A DNA stretch of 64,000 nt from Lithodes maja (GCA_037953745.1 JBAKBP010000202.1:124001-188000); one strand, 5' to 3'. Counted from the first letter of the stretch, positions 32,711 to 43,505 are shown. Made by a program: numbers and translations. The notes: generated from the sequence alone by a model not told the origin.

Positions 32711-33190
32711 TCTCACACTGCTCTCCTAGACAAAGTTGAAAGGAAGGCCTTTCGTATCATTAACTCCCGTCCACTCACCAATCTGCAATCTCTCTCTCTT
32801 CGCCGCAATGTTGCATCTCTTTCGCTATTCTATCGCTACTATAATAATCAGTGTTCCTCAGAGCTTTCCCAGTGTATACCACCTCCTCTACGTAGGGCAC
32901 GTGGTACCCATCTTGCAACACAATCCCACCCCTACTCTGTGCAACTCGCCAACCCAAGAGTGAAACGTTACTCTCAAACTTTCTTCTATTCAACAGCTGA
33001 GCTCTGGAACTCTCTCCCAGAATCAGTCTTCCCCTCTTCCTATGACTTAAATTGCTTCAAACTCTGTGTGTCGAGGCATTTTGGCTCGAACGTCCCTTGA
33101 TTTTGGCCCTGTCACTTTTTCAACTATGGGGGAGGCTCTCGCTACAGGCTGTTCTACCTTTTGCCTCCCTCACTCACATAGAAGGAAAAC
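32711..33190 (+). pseudogene. Jockey-like family F, C-terminal ORF2 and 3' UTR
   Basis: Open through 33100: HTALLDKVERKAFRIINSRP, NVASLSLFYRYYNNQCSSEL, STAELWNSLPESVFPSSYDL. The 3' UTR ends CACATAGAAGG and an A-rich tail. It is 5'-truncated at 32711. Confidence 0.85.
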
Positions 33191-33599
33191 AAAAAAACAA
33201 AACAAAAAATGCCCTAGCGATGACAGAATAATTTTATCCGCCCCCATGAACATGTTTTCGGGGAAGCCCCACTACTTGCCAATTAGCTCAACCCCCAACA
33301 TCTCTCCAAACTTCGACTGATCCTCTGCAACACCTCGAGAATCTACTACGTCTACAACTCTGCTAAGACCTGAAGAGGTATGAACCACCACCCGAAAACT
33401 CTTATGCCATCGATGACCAAGTTATGGTTGCGAAATTGCCCATACTCAACTAGTTAGGCTCGCGTTACATCGGGCCATATCAGATTAAAGTTCCAAATCC
33501 ATTCCAGGTCATAATTATCACGGCGAGTCACGAGTATACCGAAATAGATACATCAGATTGTATAAACCGCTCAATGAATCCAGTACCACTAAACCCCAT
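33191..33599. other. Unassigned sequence, possibly retroelement debris
   Basis: Short frames in several phases (for example YRNRYIRLYKPLNESS near 33540) look coding-like but broken. I cannot assign them. Confidence 0.3.
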
Positions 33600-33839
33600 A
33601 GTACATGATCAAGCCTCTCTTTTTTGTTCTATGTGTATGGAGGAAAAAAAGGCATAGGGCTGACCCTTGGGAGGCATTATGGCGGAATAAGAGATGTGAT
33701 GTGCACGACAACAGGCGGACTGAGGCTGATATGGCGGGAGATGAGCGTGAGTCAGGGAAAGCAAAGGGGGATGGGACGAAGGATACAGGGTGGGGGGTGC
33801 ATGCGGGGGGAGTGGTTGCTATGGAAACTCGCCTCGTGG

Positions 33840-34137
33840 AGTGTCCGCGGCTTGGGCATGACGCCACGGCCATCTCGGAAATTTCCCGATAGGTTCCGAG
33901 TTGTGCGGTGACCTGTCCAACAGGCGACGTGGGCCCTCGGAGTTTTACCCCTTAGAACTTGGAATTTCCGAGATCTATGGACACCTGTCCGACAAGTCAC
34001 CGGTGGTCCCTCGGATTTGTACCGTTGAAAAAGGAATTTTGCCGAGATCTACGGCAAACTGTCCAAGAGGTTGATGCTATTCCGAGAAAAATGGGTTTCC
34101 GAGTAAAAAGAGTCCGAATTGGCAGGGGTTTACTGTA
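33840..34137. mobile_element. pogo-type MITE, right part
   Basis: TTTCCGAGATCTATGG, TGCCGAGATCTACGG and the end GGGGTTTACTGTA match the style and right end of 31037-31464. No left end is found. GC-rich 33620-33840 may belong to it. Confidence 0.6.
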
Positions 34138-34667
34138 TGTATAAAACTTAATTATGATTTATAAAGTGCATAGATTGTGTCATAGTTTCCATGGAAAGAA
34201 AATGTTATCCGAGGTGAAACTTGATCCATGGAGGAATCAAATACAAGCTGAAAGTTGCATAATATATTAAACATATATATATAAACATATACAATATATA
34301 TCATGGGAAATGTACAATGAATGTCAAAACTAGAAAACAAATCTGGTTGTAAATAAACTGAATTATTGCATAGTTCAACATATACCTGCAAATATCATAA
34401 CACAGTAACCTGGTATTCTGTAAAAATACATTACAGGCAGCATAGTAATTGACCACTTACAAGTTTAGGGCTATAGGGAAATTCAAACCAAAATATCTTA
34501 CATTCAGAAGTACAGTCACTGTCATTAATTAATTCTGATAAATGTTGAAGCTTCAAAATCATTAAACAAACTTTCAAAATGCAAATATCAGGTAAAGAAT
34601 TAATAAAATTATTAAATATTATAATATTATTATTAAATGTTCAAGTTATAGAGGTACTGTATTAGTT
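34138..34667. other. AT-rich stretch, nothing recognised
   Basis: No coding block or named repeat. Confidence 0.4.
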
Positions 34668-36330
34668 TATTGTCAGTGGTTGGAAAGCTGTATGGCAGGG
34701 TGTTGATAGAGAGGATAATAAAGTGTACGGAAGTTGCAATAGGAGAAGAACAGTGCGGTTTTAGGAGGGGAAGAGGGTGCGTGGATCAGATGTTTGCAGT
34801 AAGACAGTTATGCGAGAAGTATTTAGAGAAGCATAAGGAGATATTTTGGGCTCTTATGGACTTGGAAAAAGTGTATGATCGTGTGGACTGTGAAGCAATG
34901 TGGAAGGTGTTAAGGATTTATGAAATAGGAGGAAATTTGTTAGAAGCAGTTAAGAGTTTTTATGAAGGGAGCAGAGCATGTGTGAGAGTAGGAAATGGTG
35001 AGTTGAGTGAATGGTTTGAGGTAAAGGTAGGTTTGCGACAGGGTTGTGTAATGTCACCATGGCTGTTTAATATGTTTATGGATGGTGTGGTGAGGGAGGT
35101 GAAAAGGAGAACTATGGGAAGAGGATTGGGTTTAGTAGAAAAGAATGGTAGAGATTGGGAGTTGAATCAGTTGCTGTTCGCTGATGACACAGCATTGGTG
35201 GCGGATTCTGATGAGAAACTGCAGCGGGTAGTCAAAGAGTTTGGTGTGGTTTGTGGAAGGAGGAAACTGAAGGTGAACGTCAATAAAAGTAAAGTAATGG
35301 TGTGTAATAGGGGAGAGCATAGGGTGAATCTAGATGTGAGGCTGGATGGGGAAATATTGGAACAAGTAGAGTGTTTTAAATATCTAAGAGGAACAATAAG
35401 CAGGAGTGGAGGTATGGAAGTGGAGGTAAAACAGAGAGTGTGTGAAGGAAGGAAGGTTTTCGGAGCAATGGGAAGTATGTGGAAGACGAGAAATCTCGGA
35501 GTGAAAGTAAAAAGTGCACTGTATCAAGGAATTGTTGTGCCAACAGTGATGTATGGGGCTGAGACATGGGCTCTGAAGAAAAAGGAGAAAAGAGGGCTGG
35601 ATGTGATGGAGATGAGCTGCTTGAGGAGTATGTGTGGAGTTACTCGTAGAGACAGATTGAGGAATGAAGAGATACGTAGGAGAGTGGGGCAGCAGGAACA
35701 TTTGTCAGCCAGAGTGGACAGAAGGGTGCTGAGCTGGTATGGTCATGTTGAACGAATGGGAGATGAAAGGCTTACAAAGAGAATATGTGAGTCAGGTACA
35801 AGGGGAGATAGAAGGGCAGGAAGACCCCCATGGAGATGGAGAGACTGTGTAAGAAAGGCTTTGGATGATAGAGGAATGACTATAGATCAGGCAGGGGAAG
35901 TGGTGGTGGACAGGAGTGAATGGAGAATGCTTGTGAATAGTTGAGTGAACACGTGGTCATTTGGAGTAAGGGGTCGGGCGCAAGTTGGACTAGATAATAG
36001 TCCATCAGGCGCCTGGCCCGGGGAGACGATTAATATGAAGGGTGTGCCTGGAAGTGTGGTGGGAGAGCTTGTGGCTTTGGCTCCGCTGCATGTCTGCCTG
36101 CCGAGATCGGAACCTCTCCGGGTGGTCAGGGGCCGGGGGAGTGCTGGAGCGACCTTGGTAACCCTGGTCTCTGGGTCTTCTCCTGGGTGACCTGGATGTG
36201 TGAGAGTTTGTGTTTTTTATCTGTTTATTTTTTGTTTTGTGTTGTTTTTGTGTTTTCCCTGTTCTTGCTCTTTCTTGAGTCGGCTACCCCCAAAATGGGG
36301 ATTGGGCCTGAGCATATAGATAGATAGATT
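34668..36330 (+). mobile_element. RTE-C LINE, 5'-truncated
   Basis: It contains an RT frame (34670-35944), a ~385-bp 3' UTR (35945-36305) and a terminal (ATAG)n tail. The 3' UTR recurs inverted at 3108-3478. Small terminal scraps lie at 10470, 38828 and 56780. Confidence 0.9.
34670..35944 (+). CDS. RTE-C reverse transcriptase (partial)
   Basis: 424 codons, uninterrupted. The fragment begins inside the RT fingers at SVVGKLYGRVLIERI. It continues GFRRGRGCVDQM, LMDLEKVYDRVD near residue 63, VGLRQGCVMSPWLF near 118, LLFADDTALVAD near 167 and LKVNVNKSKVMV near 205. It then carries the RTE-style ending LSWYGHVERM and RAGRPPWRWRDCVRKAL. The endonuclease is absent. The first ATG is not a real start; the element was truncated here. 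Confidence 0.9.
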   Translation: MSVVGKLYGRVLIERIIKCTEVAIGEEQCGFRRGRGCVDQMFAVRQLCEKYLEKHKEIFWALMDLEKVYDRVDCEAMWKVLRIYEIGGNLLEAVKSFYEGSRACVRVGNGELSEWFEVKVGLRQGCVMSPWLFNMFMDGVVREVKRRTMGRGLGLVEKNGRDWELNQLLFADDTALVADSDEKLQRVVKEFGVVCGRRKLKVNVNKSKVMVCNRGEHRVNLDVRLDGEILEQVECFKYLRGTISRSGGMEVEVKQRVCEGRKVFGAMGSMWKTRNLGVKVKSALYQGIVVPTVMYGAETWALKKKEKRGLDVMEMSCLRSMCGVTRRDRLRNEEIRRRVGQQEHLSARVDRRVLSWYGHVERMGDERLTKRICESGTRGDRRAGRPPWRWRDCVRKALDDRGMTIDQAGEVVVDRSEWRMLVNS

Positions 36331-36394
36331 AAATTTAGTCAAGATAGATTACAAAATGTACAGTATAGACAGAATTAATCACTGCAACTAAATA

Positions 36395-36615
36395 TATACA
36401 AGTTAAAAGACTCTTTCGTCTTGCGTCTTAAATGGCGGCATTCCAGGCGACCCTGTTTTGGGCTGTCTCTATCGGCAAGTTCTTTGTTTTGACACTGGAT
36501 CGAAGTACCTGATCCCACATCTTTCTAGGTCTACCCCTACTCGCAGCTCCCCCCTACATTCACAGTCCGGCATTACTTCACCCAGTTTCAATCCTCCATT
36601 CTTTCCAGGTGTGTA
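36395..36615 (-). mobile_element. RTE-PHD-like 3' fragment
   Basis: The reverse complement resembles the C-terminal coding end at 48660-48830 and 53370-53540 (KMWDQVLRSS, CRNAAI-type ends). It is diverged and has no tail. Confidence 0.55.
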
Positions 36616-36680
36616 ACTGTGCATTATATCAAATTCAACACTATTATCATCCATCAAAAAAATTATTTCGTAGTCATGTA

Positions 36681-37020
36681 CTTGATCTTTAACTGTCTTG
36701 GAGGTGTAATAGTTAGAGTGTTAACCCCTTCAGCACAATGATATAAATTTCATCCTGTTCTGGTTACCATTTGATGATTTTCTTAAGCAGATAATCTACC
36801 TCTAGGGTAAAGGGGTAAATACGATCTCAATAAACCCCCTAAATAATAATAGATCCCTCTTAAACTGCATATCGTCTAAATTTAACCAGAATCAAAGGTA
36901 AAAAGACGTCATCGTGTTGAAGGGGTTAAGATCTCCATGTGGTATCCCAGGTTCGAATCCTGGAAGAATCACATTCTTTCATTAATTTCATTGGGAGGTG
37001 TTTGGAGTGAAATTATTTAA
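36681..37020 (+). mobile_element. tRNA-derived SINE interrupted by a MITE
   Basis: The head TGTCTTGGAGGTGTAATAGT is separated by a 209-bp TTAA MITE from GGTTCGAATCCTGGAAGAAT and the tail ATTAATTTCATTGGGAGGTG. Without the MITE it matches 18227-18350 in layout. Confidence 0.8.
36721..36929. mobile_element. TTAA-flanked MITE inside a SINE
   Basis: TTAACCCCTTCAGCACAATG and the right reverse complement TTAACCCCTTCAACACGATG form ~22-bp imperfect inverted repeats with TTAA at both sides. Confidence 0.85.
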
Positions 37021-37116
37021 TTGGATTATAAAAATAAATGCCTACAACGTTAACTTCCTCATAGCTCCAAACTTGCAAATGGTCAAGTAAGCTGTTCACC
37101 CCCAAATATGCCAGTC

Positions 37117-37333
37117 TTAAGCTGGTGTCACACGAGCCCTTTTTCGAGCAATGTTTATGGGCAATTATGATCTGGAAGCTTCACAAATTACATCTTAACA
37201 GAATTCAGCCGCCCAACATAATCTAGCTTCAGTCTAGTTGCTGATACCAGTGCAAAAAAGTCCCAAAATAGTATGAGAAAAAACTTGCTCATGGAAAATT
37301 GGCGGAAAAAGAGCTCGTGTGACACTGGCTTAA
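37117..37333. mobile_element. TTAA-flanked MITE (217 bp)
   Basis: Left TTAAGCTGGTGTCACACGAG, right reverse complement TTAAGCCAGTGTCACACGAG. ~28-bp inverted ends. Partial relatives lie at 19885-20005 and 7601-7807. Confidence 0.85.
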
Positions 37334-37414
37334 CAGTAGGTTCCGTTTACCATTTGTCAATATAAAACAAGTGCTTGTTAAATAGGAATATAAAGTGGGT
37401 CTTCAGAACAAAGG

Positions 37415-37677
37415 ATATGAGGACCTTAGTAATGCAATGTCCTGAACGCCACCACGGCCGTCACATTTACCGAAAAATGTACAAATTTATCTTTAAGGGG
37501 GGTTTTGGGAGGTATTTTTTTATAGCTTGATGAAGGAATAGATATATTATACCTTCATCAAGCTTCAAAAAATACCCCCAAGACCACCCTTTTAGATAAA
37601 TTTGTAAATTTTTCGGCAAAAAAAATAAGTCACTGCCGAGGTGGCGTTTAGGACATATAATTACTAAGGCCCTCATA
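37415..37677. mobile_element. Long-arm foldback MITE
   Basis: Arms of ~115 bp pair across a short loop near 37534-37550: TATGAGGACCTTAGTAAT against ATTACTAAGGCCCTCATA, and GCTTGATGAAG against CTTCATCAAGC at the loop. Flanked by TA. Minus-strand frames in it are artefacts. Confidence 0.85.
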
Positions 37678-37830
37678 TACAGTATTTACAGTAATATTGT
37701 ATTAAAACTTATCACTGTAGTTACTAAATTACAAAGTAGATGCAAAGCCACCTCAAGCAATGGATAGGTATTTCTGACCAACAGATGATGGGCCTGATCC
37801 AAAAATCCCACAAATATACAGTACAGGTAC

Positions 37831-38045
37831 TATAGGTAGCGCCAACAAACTTGACAATTTTCTTGACCCTTTAACTTCTAATAACTCAAAAGGACCTAGA
37901 GTACACTGGCTGTAAATATCCACACCTATTTCCTGGTGGACTCTTCCCTAATGAGAAGAATTTCAGCCCGATTGCTTTCATTCATATTGAGTTACAAGAA
38001 GTTAAAGGGTCAAGAATATTGTCAAGTTCGTTGGCGCTACCTATA
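37831..38045. mobile_element. Foldback MITE, copy 1
   Basis: Arms of ~60 bp start TATAGGTAGCGCCAACAAAC and end GTTGGCGCTACCTATA. The interior matches 55692-55906 inverted (CCACACCTATTT, CCCGATTGCTTTCATT). Confidence 0.9.
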
Positions 38046-38827
38046 CCATCCTAGAGGGTAAAAAATGTATCATAATCTCCAATTAAAGTGTATCAAATGA
38101 TACAGGAATTAATTGACCGAGGTTATAATACAGAAATGACATCTCCACAACAATAATAAAAAATGGCTAGTAGATTAATTGTGTAGATAAAAGCTTTCTC
38201 TGATGGTATTGATTTTCACCCTGGCCCATAGACTATAAGGCAACATGAAGCAGCCTTCCAACCACACTGTACCAGATTTGACTATGCTTCCTAAATATTG
38301 TATGAAGTGCCCTTACATCCACAAGGATTGGAATTTTGAGTGCAATATTATATATATAATAAATCTGTAGGCAACACATCCTTTGAGGATATAAGTTTAT
38401 GATAATGTATACTAATTCATATTTAAGAATTCTGTTGCCTTACTGAACCTTTACAAAAGAGATTATTGGATTCAGCAAGATGGTACACCTTACTGTACGG
38501 GATACAATTTATAGATATGATGAATATATGTGGTCACCTACATCCCAGAATCTAACATCCCCACACTAATTTTTGAGGAGATATCCCAAAGATAAAATAT
38601 ATGAAAACAATTCTATGAGTATACAACTGAAAGTGAATACTGTATCAGCAAGGAGAAACTCTAAACGAGTTCAAGCAGACAACAATTTCTTTACTAATTC
38701 TACTCTCAGATAATTTACTCAAATTAAAAAGGATTTCTATGAATCCAAGAGTTCACGATCATCTGAAACAACCCTCAACTCTGATAGGTCCTTAAGTTGA
38801 ATGAAGTCATGTAGGCTACAACTGTAT
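38046..38827. other. AT-rich stretch, nothing recognised
   Basis: No coding block or named repeat. Confidence 0.4.
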
Positions 38828-39085
38828 GTATATACTCAGGCACATACCCCATAGCTGGGGGTGGCCGACTCGAAACAAGAGCCTGAACAGAAACAACAGT
38901 TAAGTTCCGGTTCTTAGGGACCAGGACGACTTTTGCGTACCCTCGCCCCTTACTCTGGCTCGTCTAGTAGGTGAATTTTAAGAGGGGAGGAGGATTCCTA
39001 GCCTCTTTCCCCCAAAAGGAAAAAGTAGGACAGCACAAGAGACAGACAGAAACGGCTAAGGTTGGGTAGAGGATGCCAAACCTCA
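38828..39085 (-). mobile_element. RTE-like 3' UTR fragment, diverged
   Basis: TACTCAGGCACATACCCCAT and GGGGGTGGCCGACTCGAAAC resemble the RTE-C terminus, with a (TATG)-like tail at the left edge. The rest is diverged. Confidence 0.55.
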
Positions 39086-39681
39086 CTCTTAAAACAAAGA
39101 ATAATGTCATGATTAATAGGGTTAAATGTATCTCCCAGAACAGTCATTGAAATTGAAAAGTGTATTACAAAATTAGGTTTCATTCTGACTACCTCCAGAT
39201 GATTTTATTCAACTTATGAAGGACTTTCCAGAATTACAGGGTTCTCTTGACATTCATTAATGCTTTCATTCCTAGAGGTTCTATCCCAAATTGCATAAAC
39301 TCCTCTGGCTGCAGCATAAATGAAGCATATTTTTTTTTGTATGTAAGAGGTAAATAATTTGGTTAACGATAATAAATTGATCGTTCTGTAGAAGAAGAGA
39401 AGGTTACTGTATTAAAACTACTCCAAAAATATAACATTAATTTAAAAACTCTTACAAAATGTGTGGCTCAAAACACCCTGATTCTTTAGTCTAGAAAGCA
39501 GTAAATCATGCATATGTTAGTTAATACTAAATATTGTAGAAAATAATATTATTCATGTAAGTACAATTCAGTACTTCATAACAATCACATAACACAGATG
39601 ATCAAAAATGAAATAAGCTATATATGACTAGAAAACCATACAATTCTTAAACATTATAACAAAAACAACACAAATACTTAC
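39086..39681. other. AT-rich stretch, nothing recognised
   Basis: Probable intron or spacer next to the exon candidate at 39682. Confidence 0.35.
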
Positions 39682-39790
39682 AGAAGAAAGTAGAGTTTGA
39701 TCAAATGTATTTCTTTGTGGGCTGCCTTACTATCAAAGTTAATCATTCCATCCTTCTCTTCGGCGTTGAGAATGTCAGATTGCACAGGCG
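39682..39790 (-). CDS. Candidate internal exon, unknown protein
   Basis: The minus strand has acceptor TCTTCCCTGGACTGTAG, then an open 109-nt block reading PVQSDILNAEEKDGMINFDS then KAAHKEIHLIKLYFLL. It ends at CT|GTAAGT, an excellent donor. Composition is protein-like and unlike nearby repeats. I do not recognise the family. No neighbouring exon is certain. Confidence 0.45.
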
Positions 39791-39852
39791 CTACAGTCCA
39801 GGGAAGAGGTGGTGTCCAGTCTCTCGATTCACAAAGTTTTTTTCACACACAA

Positions 39853-39926
39853 TTTTAAGTTGATAAGTTACACTATACATACATGCATACAAGTTGATAA
39901 GTTACACTATACATACATGCATACAA
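39853..39926. repeat. ~36-bp tandem duplication
   Basis: GTTGATAAGTTACACTATAC and ATACATGCATACAA repeat twice in tandem. Confidence 0.85.
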
Positions 39927-39951
39927 GTTTAAAGACCACTTTATCCTTTTA

Positions 39952-40209
39952 TCATGTCATCACTGTGGCCAATGTTGGTATAGCGCTACCAGTGTCTCGG
40001 TAAGACTCGACAAAGTCCCCCTGAAGCACTTGTACCTGGTGAATCCGCACCACACAAGCCTTAACCGTGCTACAATATGGCAGTAACAAGGAATTACCGT
40101 AACTGCTACAGACTGACTGCACTACCAAAGTGGCAGGCAGTGGGGTCGCTACATCCCTATGCCAGAGAGAAAGGCCAACTTGTGCCAGTGGGCTGTGAGA
40201 GTAATACAC
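39952..40209 (-). pseudogene. Possible LTR-retroelement protease remnant
   Basis: The minus frame contains VRIHQVQVLQGDF followed by YRDTGSAIPTL. A DTG(S/A) after a short beta-rich stretch is the active-site pattern of retropepsin-like proteases of Gypsy/BEL-type elements. Nothing else of such an element is visible, so this could be chance or a host exon. Confidence 0.25.
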
Positions 40210-40360
40210 TAGGGAACCATGGGATACACCATTATGGCCCCAACACCATCACCACTCTCAGGAAAAAAGATAGAAATAAGAATGATGAAAAAGGTAAAGT
40301 CAGAACTGGCTATGGGAAGTAGAGGACACCAACCCTCACCCTGATCTACCACTTACGCTG

Positions 40361-43300
40361 TATTTACCTATTTGTATTTACCTATTTGTAGTTTACAGGA
40401 ATTGAGCAGCGCTCGTGTTGTCCTGTCTTAGTTACTTTATAATCAATCCATTTTACTTAGACAAGTATCGTAATGGATATTCCCAGTTCCCAGTATTTTG
40501 GACTAACATATCATAACTTATGTTGCCCTATTTCCATATTTACTTTTATCCAACCTAGATTTGAACATGTTAATGTTCCTCGCTCTCACCACCTCCTCCT
40601 CCAAGTTGTTCCAAGTCTCTATACTCCTATATGGGAAGCTGAATTTCTTTGTGTCCTTACGACATCTACCCTTCCTCAGCTTAAACTCGTGCCCTCTTGT
40701 CCTTCCATTATCCCTCACGAATAGATCTTCCCTATCTACTCGTTCCAAACTTTTTACTCCCTTGAACATCGTTATTAAGTCGCCTCGTTCCCTTCTCTCT
40801 TTCAAGGTAGGCAGTTGTAGTGTCTTAAGTCTTTCCTCATATGTCAACTCCTTCAATCTTGGGATCATCTTCGTTGCTATCCTTTGGACTTTCTCTAATT
40901 TGTTTATATGTTTTTTCAAATGTGGTGACCATATCACTGCTGCATATTCTAATCTTGGTCTTATCATAGTCATTATCAATTTTCTTAACATTTCTTCATC
41001 CAAATAGTTAAATGCCACTCTCATATTGGTTATTATTCCATATGCTCCTCCAATGATCATGTTAATATGCTTCTCCGGGGATAGATCATCTTGTATTATC
41101 ACTCCAAGGTCCTTCTCATGCCGTGTTTTGCCGATTATTTCAGTTCCTAATTTGTACACCCAGCTTGGCCTTATCTCACTTGTTCCCACTTCCAAAACAT
41201 GACACTTTTCTGCATTGAAACTCATTTTCCAGGTTTGGCTCCATCTGTGCAACTCATCTAGGTCCTTTTGAAGATCCTGACAACTTTCTATACAGGTGAC
41301 ATTCTTCATGATCTTAGCGTCATCCGCAAACATATTCATATGACTATTCAAGTTTTCTGGCATGTCGTTTACATAAAGTAGGAACATTATCGGACCCAAC
41401 ACTGATCCCTGTGGTACTCCGCTCGTCACACTCCTCCACTGTGAATATTCGTCTCGTATCGTGGTCCTCATTTCTCTTCCTATTAAAAAGTTTTCCATCC
41501 ATTTTAACATCCTACCATGTACACCTCCAACAACCTGCAATTTCCACAATAACCTTTTGTGAGGCACCCTGTCAAAGGCCTTTTTCAGGTCCAGGTAAAC
41601 ACAGTCAACCCATCCCTCTCTCTCCTGTGTAACATCTACAACTCTGCTATAAAAGCTTAATAAATTAGATACACAAGATCTCCCTTCCCTGAATCCAAAT
41701 TGTTTCTCGCTAAGCACCCCCTGTCCCTCAATGAAGTGTGTCCACTTTTTCCTTATAATTTTCTCACAAATTTTACAAACAATGCTGGTGAGGGACACCG
41801 GTCTGTAGTTAAGCGGATTTTCTCTGTCTCCTCCTTTGTAAATTGGTACTATGTTAGCTCTCTTCCATTCCACTGGCAGGTCTCCCTCATTCAGTGAAGA
41901 TTTGATGATTTCATAGATTGGTTCCACTAACTCTTCCGCACATTCTTTGAGGATCCATCCAGCCACTCCATCTGGTCCCATTGATTTCCTCACGTCCAAA
42001 TCCTGCATCAATTTCAGCACTTCACTTTTTGTCACTTTCATTTCAGGCATCTGTGGTGTTCTCATTTCTCTATTAGGTTCTATAAACTCCTCCTCTTTTA
42101 CAAACACTGACTGAAGCTTTTCATTCATAACTTCACACAATTCTTTATCTTTCTCATAGCTGTTTGTTCCAACTCTTAGTCTGACAATACCTTCTTTTGT
42201 TTTTATTTTTCCATTTACAAATCTATAAAATAGTTTTGGCTCATTTTTGCACTTCTCTACAATATTCCTTTCATATTTATATTGTTCCTCGCGTCGTATC
42301 TTTACGTATTCATTTCTTTTCTCCTTGTACTTATTCCAGTTATTTTCACTATGTCTCTTCCGTGCTATATTCCAGGCTCGGTTTCTTCTATCCTGTGCCT
42401 TACTACATCTTATATTAAACCATTCTTTTTCCTTCTTTACCCCTGATTGGAACCTTGGGACATATTTATGTATCCCTTCTTCATATACTTTCAGGAAAAG
42501 TCTATATTTGTCTTGAACCATTTCCAGGCTTTCTAGTTCCTTCCAATTTATACTTTGGAAATAATGTTTCAATGATTTAAAATCAGTTTTAGCATAATTG
42601 TATCTATTTATTTTATGTCCTTCCTTTCTCTCCTCATTTTCCCCCAAATCCATCTCCATTTCTAATATCTTGTGATCACTTTTTCCCAAGGGACAACGAT
42701 AATTTATCTTTCTAACATCATGTGGATCACTGGTGAAGACTAGGTCTAGCCTGGATGGTTCATCCATCCCTCTGATTCGTGTGTTTTCTCTAACATGTTG
42801 TGTTAACATGTTTTCTGTTACTAGATTCAATAATTTACTGCCCCAAGATTCATTATTATTTCCCGCATCTAACCCTTCCCAATTGACTTCCTTACAATTG
42901 AAATCACCTGTTAATAATAATTTATTTCTCCTATTAAAAAGTATTTTTAGTGCATCTAGAGATTCCGTGATTAGTTGATCATATTTATCCCGCTTCCATG
43001 CTCTAGTTTGTGGTGGTATATAAGCCACTGCTATATCAGTTGCTTTGTTGTCCTTGTCTTTTATTGTCACTGCTATAATTTCTGATCTATTATTGCCTAG
43101 GTTAATCTCACTTGCTTCTATATTTCTGTCAGTCATTATTAACACTCCACCGCCCACTTTTCCTTCTCTATCTTTTCTCCACACATTGTACCCTTCCCAT
43201 CCCAACACTCCCAATTCAGTACCACCTCTCAACTTTGTTTCTGCTAAGCACATAATATGTGGTTTATGTTTCTCAATATAGTCATTCAATTCTAATTTCT

Positions 43301-43505
43301 TAGACAGCAAGCCATCCACATTACTATACATCAGCTTCATCTCCCCCCTTCTTACACCTTTCTTTTTTTCTCTTTCCCTAATATTCCCAGACTCTACTCC
43401 CCCCCCACTTCCACTCCACCTTCTCTCCCTTGCTCCCCCGTGCTCTCCACCTGCCCTGTTCCTCTCACTTGTTCCTGGTTTACACCAGTCTCTCCCTCCT
43501 GTCCT
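40361..43505 (-). mobile_element. LINE family A, copy 2 (5'-truncated)
   Basis: It contains a complete ORF2, ~155 bp of 3' UTR and a 3' end with two tandem 14-bp units (TATTTACCTATTTG on plus). The 5' end stops inside the ORF1 C-terminal coding part at ~43505. It is nearly identical to copy 1 over the overlap. Confidence 0.92.
40518..43340 (-). CDS. LINE A ORF2: endonuclease-reverse transcriptase, intact
   Basis: 940 codons, uninterrupted. Residues 1-225 are the AP-type endonuclease (YSNVDG at 5, ETK near 34, GDFN near 144, SDHKIL near 222). Residues ~300-420 are a basic linker. RT spans ~445-800: SMGPDGVAGWIL, NYRPVSLTSI, GFREGRSC, LKKAFDRVPHKRLL near 585, SGVPQGSVLGP near 640 and FADDAK near 670. 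The C-terminus has YAAVIWSPHLKKHINKLEKV and WNNLEEEVV. There is no RNase H domain, fitting CR1/L2-like elements. All expected catalytic residues are present, so the protein could be functional. Confidence 0.93.
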   Translation of the reverse strand: MKLMYSNVDGLLSKKLELNDYIEKHKPHIMCLAETKLRGGTELGVLGWEGYNVWRKDREGKVGGGVLIMTDRNIEASEINLGNNRSEIIAVTIKDKDNKATDIAVAYIPPQTRAWKRDKYDQLITESLDALKILFNRRNKLLLTGDFNCKEVNWEGLDAGNNNESWGSKLLNLVTENMLTQHVRENTRIRGMDEPSRLDLVFTSDPHDVRKINYRCPLGKSDHKILEMEMDLGENEERKEGHKINRYNYAKTDFKSLKHYFQSINWKELESLEMVQDKYRLFLKVYEEGIHKYVPRFQSGVKKEKEWFNIRCSKAQDRRNRAWNIARKRHSENNWNKYKEKRNEYVKIRREEQYKYERNIVEKCKNEPKLFYRFVNGKIKTKEGIVRLRVGTNSYEKDKELCEVMNEKLQSVFVKEEEFIEPNREMRTPQMPEMKVTKSEVLKLMQDLDVRKSMGPDGVAGWILKECAEELVEPIYEIIKSSLNEGDLPVEWKRANIVPIYKGGDRENPLNYRPVSLTSIVCKICEKIIRKKWTHFIEGQGVLSEKQFGFREGRSCVSNLLSFYSRVVDVTQEREGWVDCVYLDLKKAFDRVPHKRLLWKLQVVGGVHGRMLKWMENFLIGREMRTTIRDEYSQWRSVTSGVPQGSVLGPIMFLLYVNDMPENLNSHMNMFADDAKIMKNVTCIESCQDLQKDLDELHRWSQTWKMSFNAEKCHVLEVGTSEIRPSWVYKLGTEIIGKTRHEKDLGVIIQDDLSPEKHINMIIGGAYGIITNMRVAFNYLDEEMLRKLIMTMIRPRLEYAAVIWSPHLKKHINKLEKVQRIATKMIPRLKELTYEERLKTLQLPTLKERRERGDLITMFKGVKSLERVDREDLFVRDNGRTRGHEFKLRKGRCRKDTKKFSFPYRSIETWNNLEEEVVRARNINMFKSRLDKSKYGNRAT

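Noticed and set aside
37467..37676. 69-codon minus-strand protein
   Set aside because: It lies entirely within the arms of the foldback MITE.
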